From: Enterovibrio sp. JCM 19048
GTDB taxonomy: Bacteria; Pseudomonadota; Gammaproteobacteria; Enterobacterales; Vibrionaceae
NCBI GenBank assembly: GCA_001310415.1
Contig: BAXE01000003.1
Location: 62,001 to 126,000 of the forward strand
Reading direction: 5' to 3'
DNA length: 64,000 nucleotides
The translations under genes were made by a program, and so were the position numbers. The notes below the pieces were generated by a model. It searched no databases. It was not told the origin of the DNA and saw nothing but the letters and a program-made list of their open reading frames with translations. This document shows, piece by piece, positions 63,201 to 64,000 of this stretch (the first letter of the stretch is position 1; the number at the start of each line of letters is the position of its first letter).

Positions 63201-63584
63201 GACCGTCCCTTCGTGCTGCTTGGCTATTCGGCGCAAATCACCAACAACAAATTCCTGGGGCGGGGTGCGGATACCCTGGTGGAAATGTTGTCGCGAAATA
63301 TCAGCGATATGGTGCGAATGCGCTTCGAACGTGTGTTCTTCAGCAATAACTTTGTTGAGCATGTCGGCAGCAACGGTGACGAAATCGCTAACGGGGCTAC
63401 CGTGATCCTCACCGGCGGCGAAGCCACCGTGATGGGCAATCAGGTGAAATCGGGTACCCGCTTCCTGCCTTCGTTTGATTTCAGCGGCATGGATGGCCCT
63501 TACATTGGCAACATCACCACGGGACGCGTGATTAACCACGTTGAATTCCCGGTTCCGGAAAATTCATTTAATTCAAGGGTGTAA
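60258..63584 (+). CDS. DUF6519 protein with long right-handed beta-helix, frameshifted
   Basis: This protein of about 1109 residues has an N-terminal DUF6519 domain (ISGKTFDPRHNYSELVSMQG, GRVVSDTPLNEGAAIVDRRF, LLIHPGRYYVDGLLAENFG). From about residue 480 to the end there are many repeats of N-x-I/V with a following GI or GV, such as NNITGY, NRIALG, NQITLA, NWIRGC, NDISGD, NQIRDD, NNQVSD and NRLNNV. They form a solenoid beta-helix of the pectate-lyase type. Frames break near 61465, 61715 and 63160. No catalytic set is obvious, so a surface-binding or structural role is more likely than an enzyme. It begins 10 bases after the gpI-like gene. Confidence 0.75.
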
Positions 63585-63596
63585 AAGGAGCGAATC

Positions 63597-64000
63597 ATGG
63601 CAAAGGCAAGCACAGTAATGACCAAACACCTGTCGCTCATCAGCGAACTGCAAAAAGCAGGGCGGCCGGATACGGTCAAAGAACCATTGGTGACAACCCG
63701 GGCGGCTGCGGCTGCGCAGAAATCCCGTGTGGAAAACCGGATTGCCGAGCTGGAAAAACAGCGTCTGGCATACAACAAAAAGATGGATGCGGCGATAGAA
63801 GCCGCGCAGCGTGAAGTGAAAGAGATAGAGCGCTTTGAAGAGATGGTGAAAGAGCGGGATGAAGTAAAAACCGACGATACGCCAACCAAACCTAATAATC
63901 CGACGCCGACCAAACCAACACCGAAAAAACCGAATGTGAAAGTGGATACGGTGTTAAAAGCCAATGTAAGGAAAACAGCAACCACGACACCTAAACGCCG
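63597..64000 (+). CDS. Coiled-coil protein with Pro/Lys/Thr-rich linker, partial (window edge)
   Basis: An open frame begins at ATG 63597, preceded by AAAAGGAG, and runs off the window. After 30 residues of amphipathic start, a long helix (RVENRIAELEKQRLAYNKKM through EIERFEEMVKER) looks like a coiled coil. Then follow repeats of the type NPTPTKPTPKKPN rich in Pro, Thr and Lys. The frame shows no stop in the 134 codons visible. It may be a tape-measure, fibre or effector component of the eCIS. I do not recognise its family. Confidence 0.6.
   Translation, partial: MAKASTVMTKHLSLISELQKAGRPDTVKEPLVTTRAAAAAQKSRVENRIAELEKQRLAYNKKMDAAIEAAQREVKEIERFEEMVKERDEVKTDDTPTKPNNPTPTKPTPKKPNVKVDTVLKANVRKTATTTPKR

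Noticed and set aside
40214-63584. Prophage interpretation of the tail-like cluster
   Set aside because: No capsid, portal, terminase, integrase, repressor or lysis gene is present. DUF4255, DUF4157 and the AAA+ ATPase are eCIS marks.
63890-64000. Pro/Thr/Lys repeats at the right edge as a tandem DNA repeat
   Set aside because: The codons vary and units are irregular, so this is a protein-level low-complexity linker and not a true DNA tandem array.

Overview
The window comes from a Gammaproteobacterium, most likely a member of the Vibrionaceae. This rests on gene content: a type VI secretion (T6SS) cluster in the same gene order as the large V. cholerae cluster (vipA to vasK), an AcfD/SslE-type lipoprotein metalloprotease, a Vibrio-style RhlE helicase and a PldA phospholipase. 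No rRNA, tRNA, CRISPR array, integrase or IS transposase was recognised.

Layout. 1-4.5 kb: the end of a sugar uptake/catabolism operon (two RbsC-like permeases, an RbsA-like double ATPase, a beta-hydroxyacid dehydrogenase, a ThuA-like protein). 4.5-6.1 kb (minus strand): a BCCT osmolyte transporter with a CRP-like site and a hairpin over its ribosome binding site. 6.5-7.3 kb: outer-membrane phospholipase A. 7.6-27.6 kb: a T6SS locus (PAAR tip, tssB, C, E, F, G, FHA protein, tssJ, K, L, clpV, sigma-54 activator vasH, vasI, tssA, tssM) with a strong sigma-54 promoter before the PAAR gene. Hcp and VgrG are not here and must lie elsewhere. 28-33.3 kb: three lipoproteins (LPP20, LpoB/CsgG-like, LPP20), an MltC-like lytic transglycosylase, a 53-residue membrane protein and an unrecognised membrane-anchored protein. 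33.3-37.9 kb (minus): AcfD/SslE metalloprotease. 38.1-39.7 kb (minus): RhlE.

40.2 kb to the right edge: a co-directional, visibly GC-richer cluster encoding an extracellular contractile injection system (eCIS, phage-tail-like particle). It has one sheath, one inner tube, a T4-type baseplate protein, a Pvc16/DUF4255 tail-cap protein, an AAA+ ATPase, a DUF4157 protein (probable cargo), an Afp7-like CIS tube/LysM pair, a spike split into gpD-like and gp5-like proteins, a PAAR-like tip, gp25, two baseplate-J-type proteins, a gpI/beta-helix protein, a DUF6519/beta-helix protein, and a partial coiled-coil protein cut by the window end. The cluster probably continues to the right.

Two contractile machines, one cell-anchored (T6SS) and one potentially released (eCIS), therefore lie about 12.6 kb apart, separated by envelope and mucin-degradation genes. 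This is the most interesting feature of the window.

Many genes, including housekeeping-like ones such as rhlE, are broken by single-base frameshifts. Where the original frame can be reconstructed, most look like one base lost from a short homopolymer. I treat them as sequencing/assembly errors, give full-length gene spans, and state the approximate shift points.
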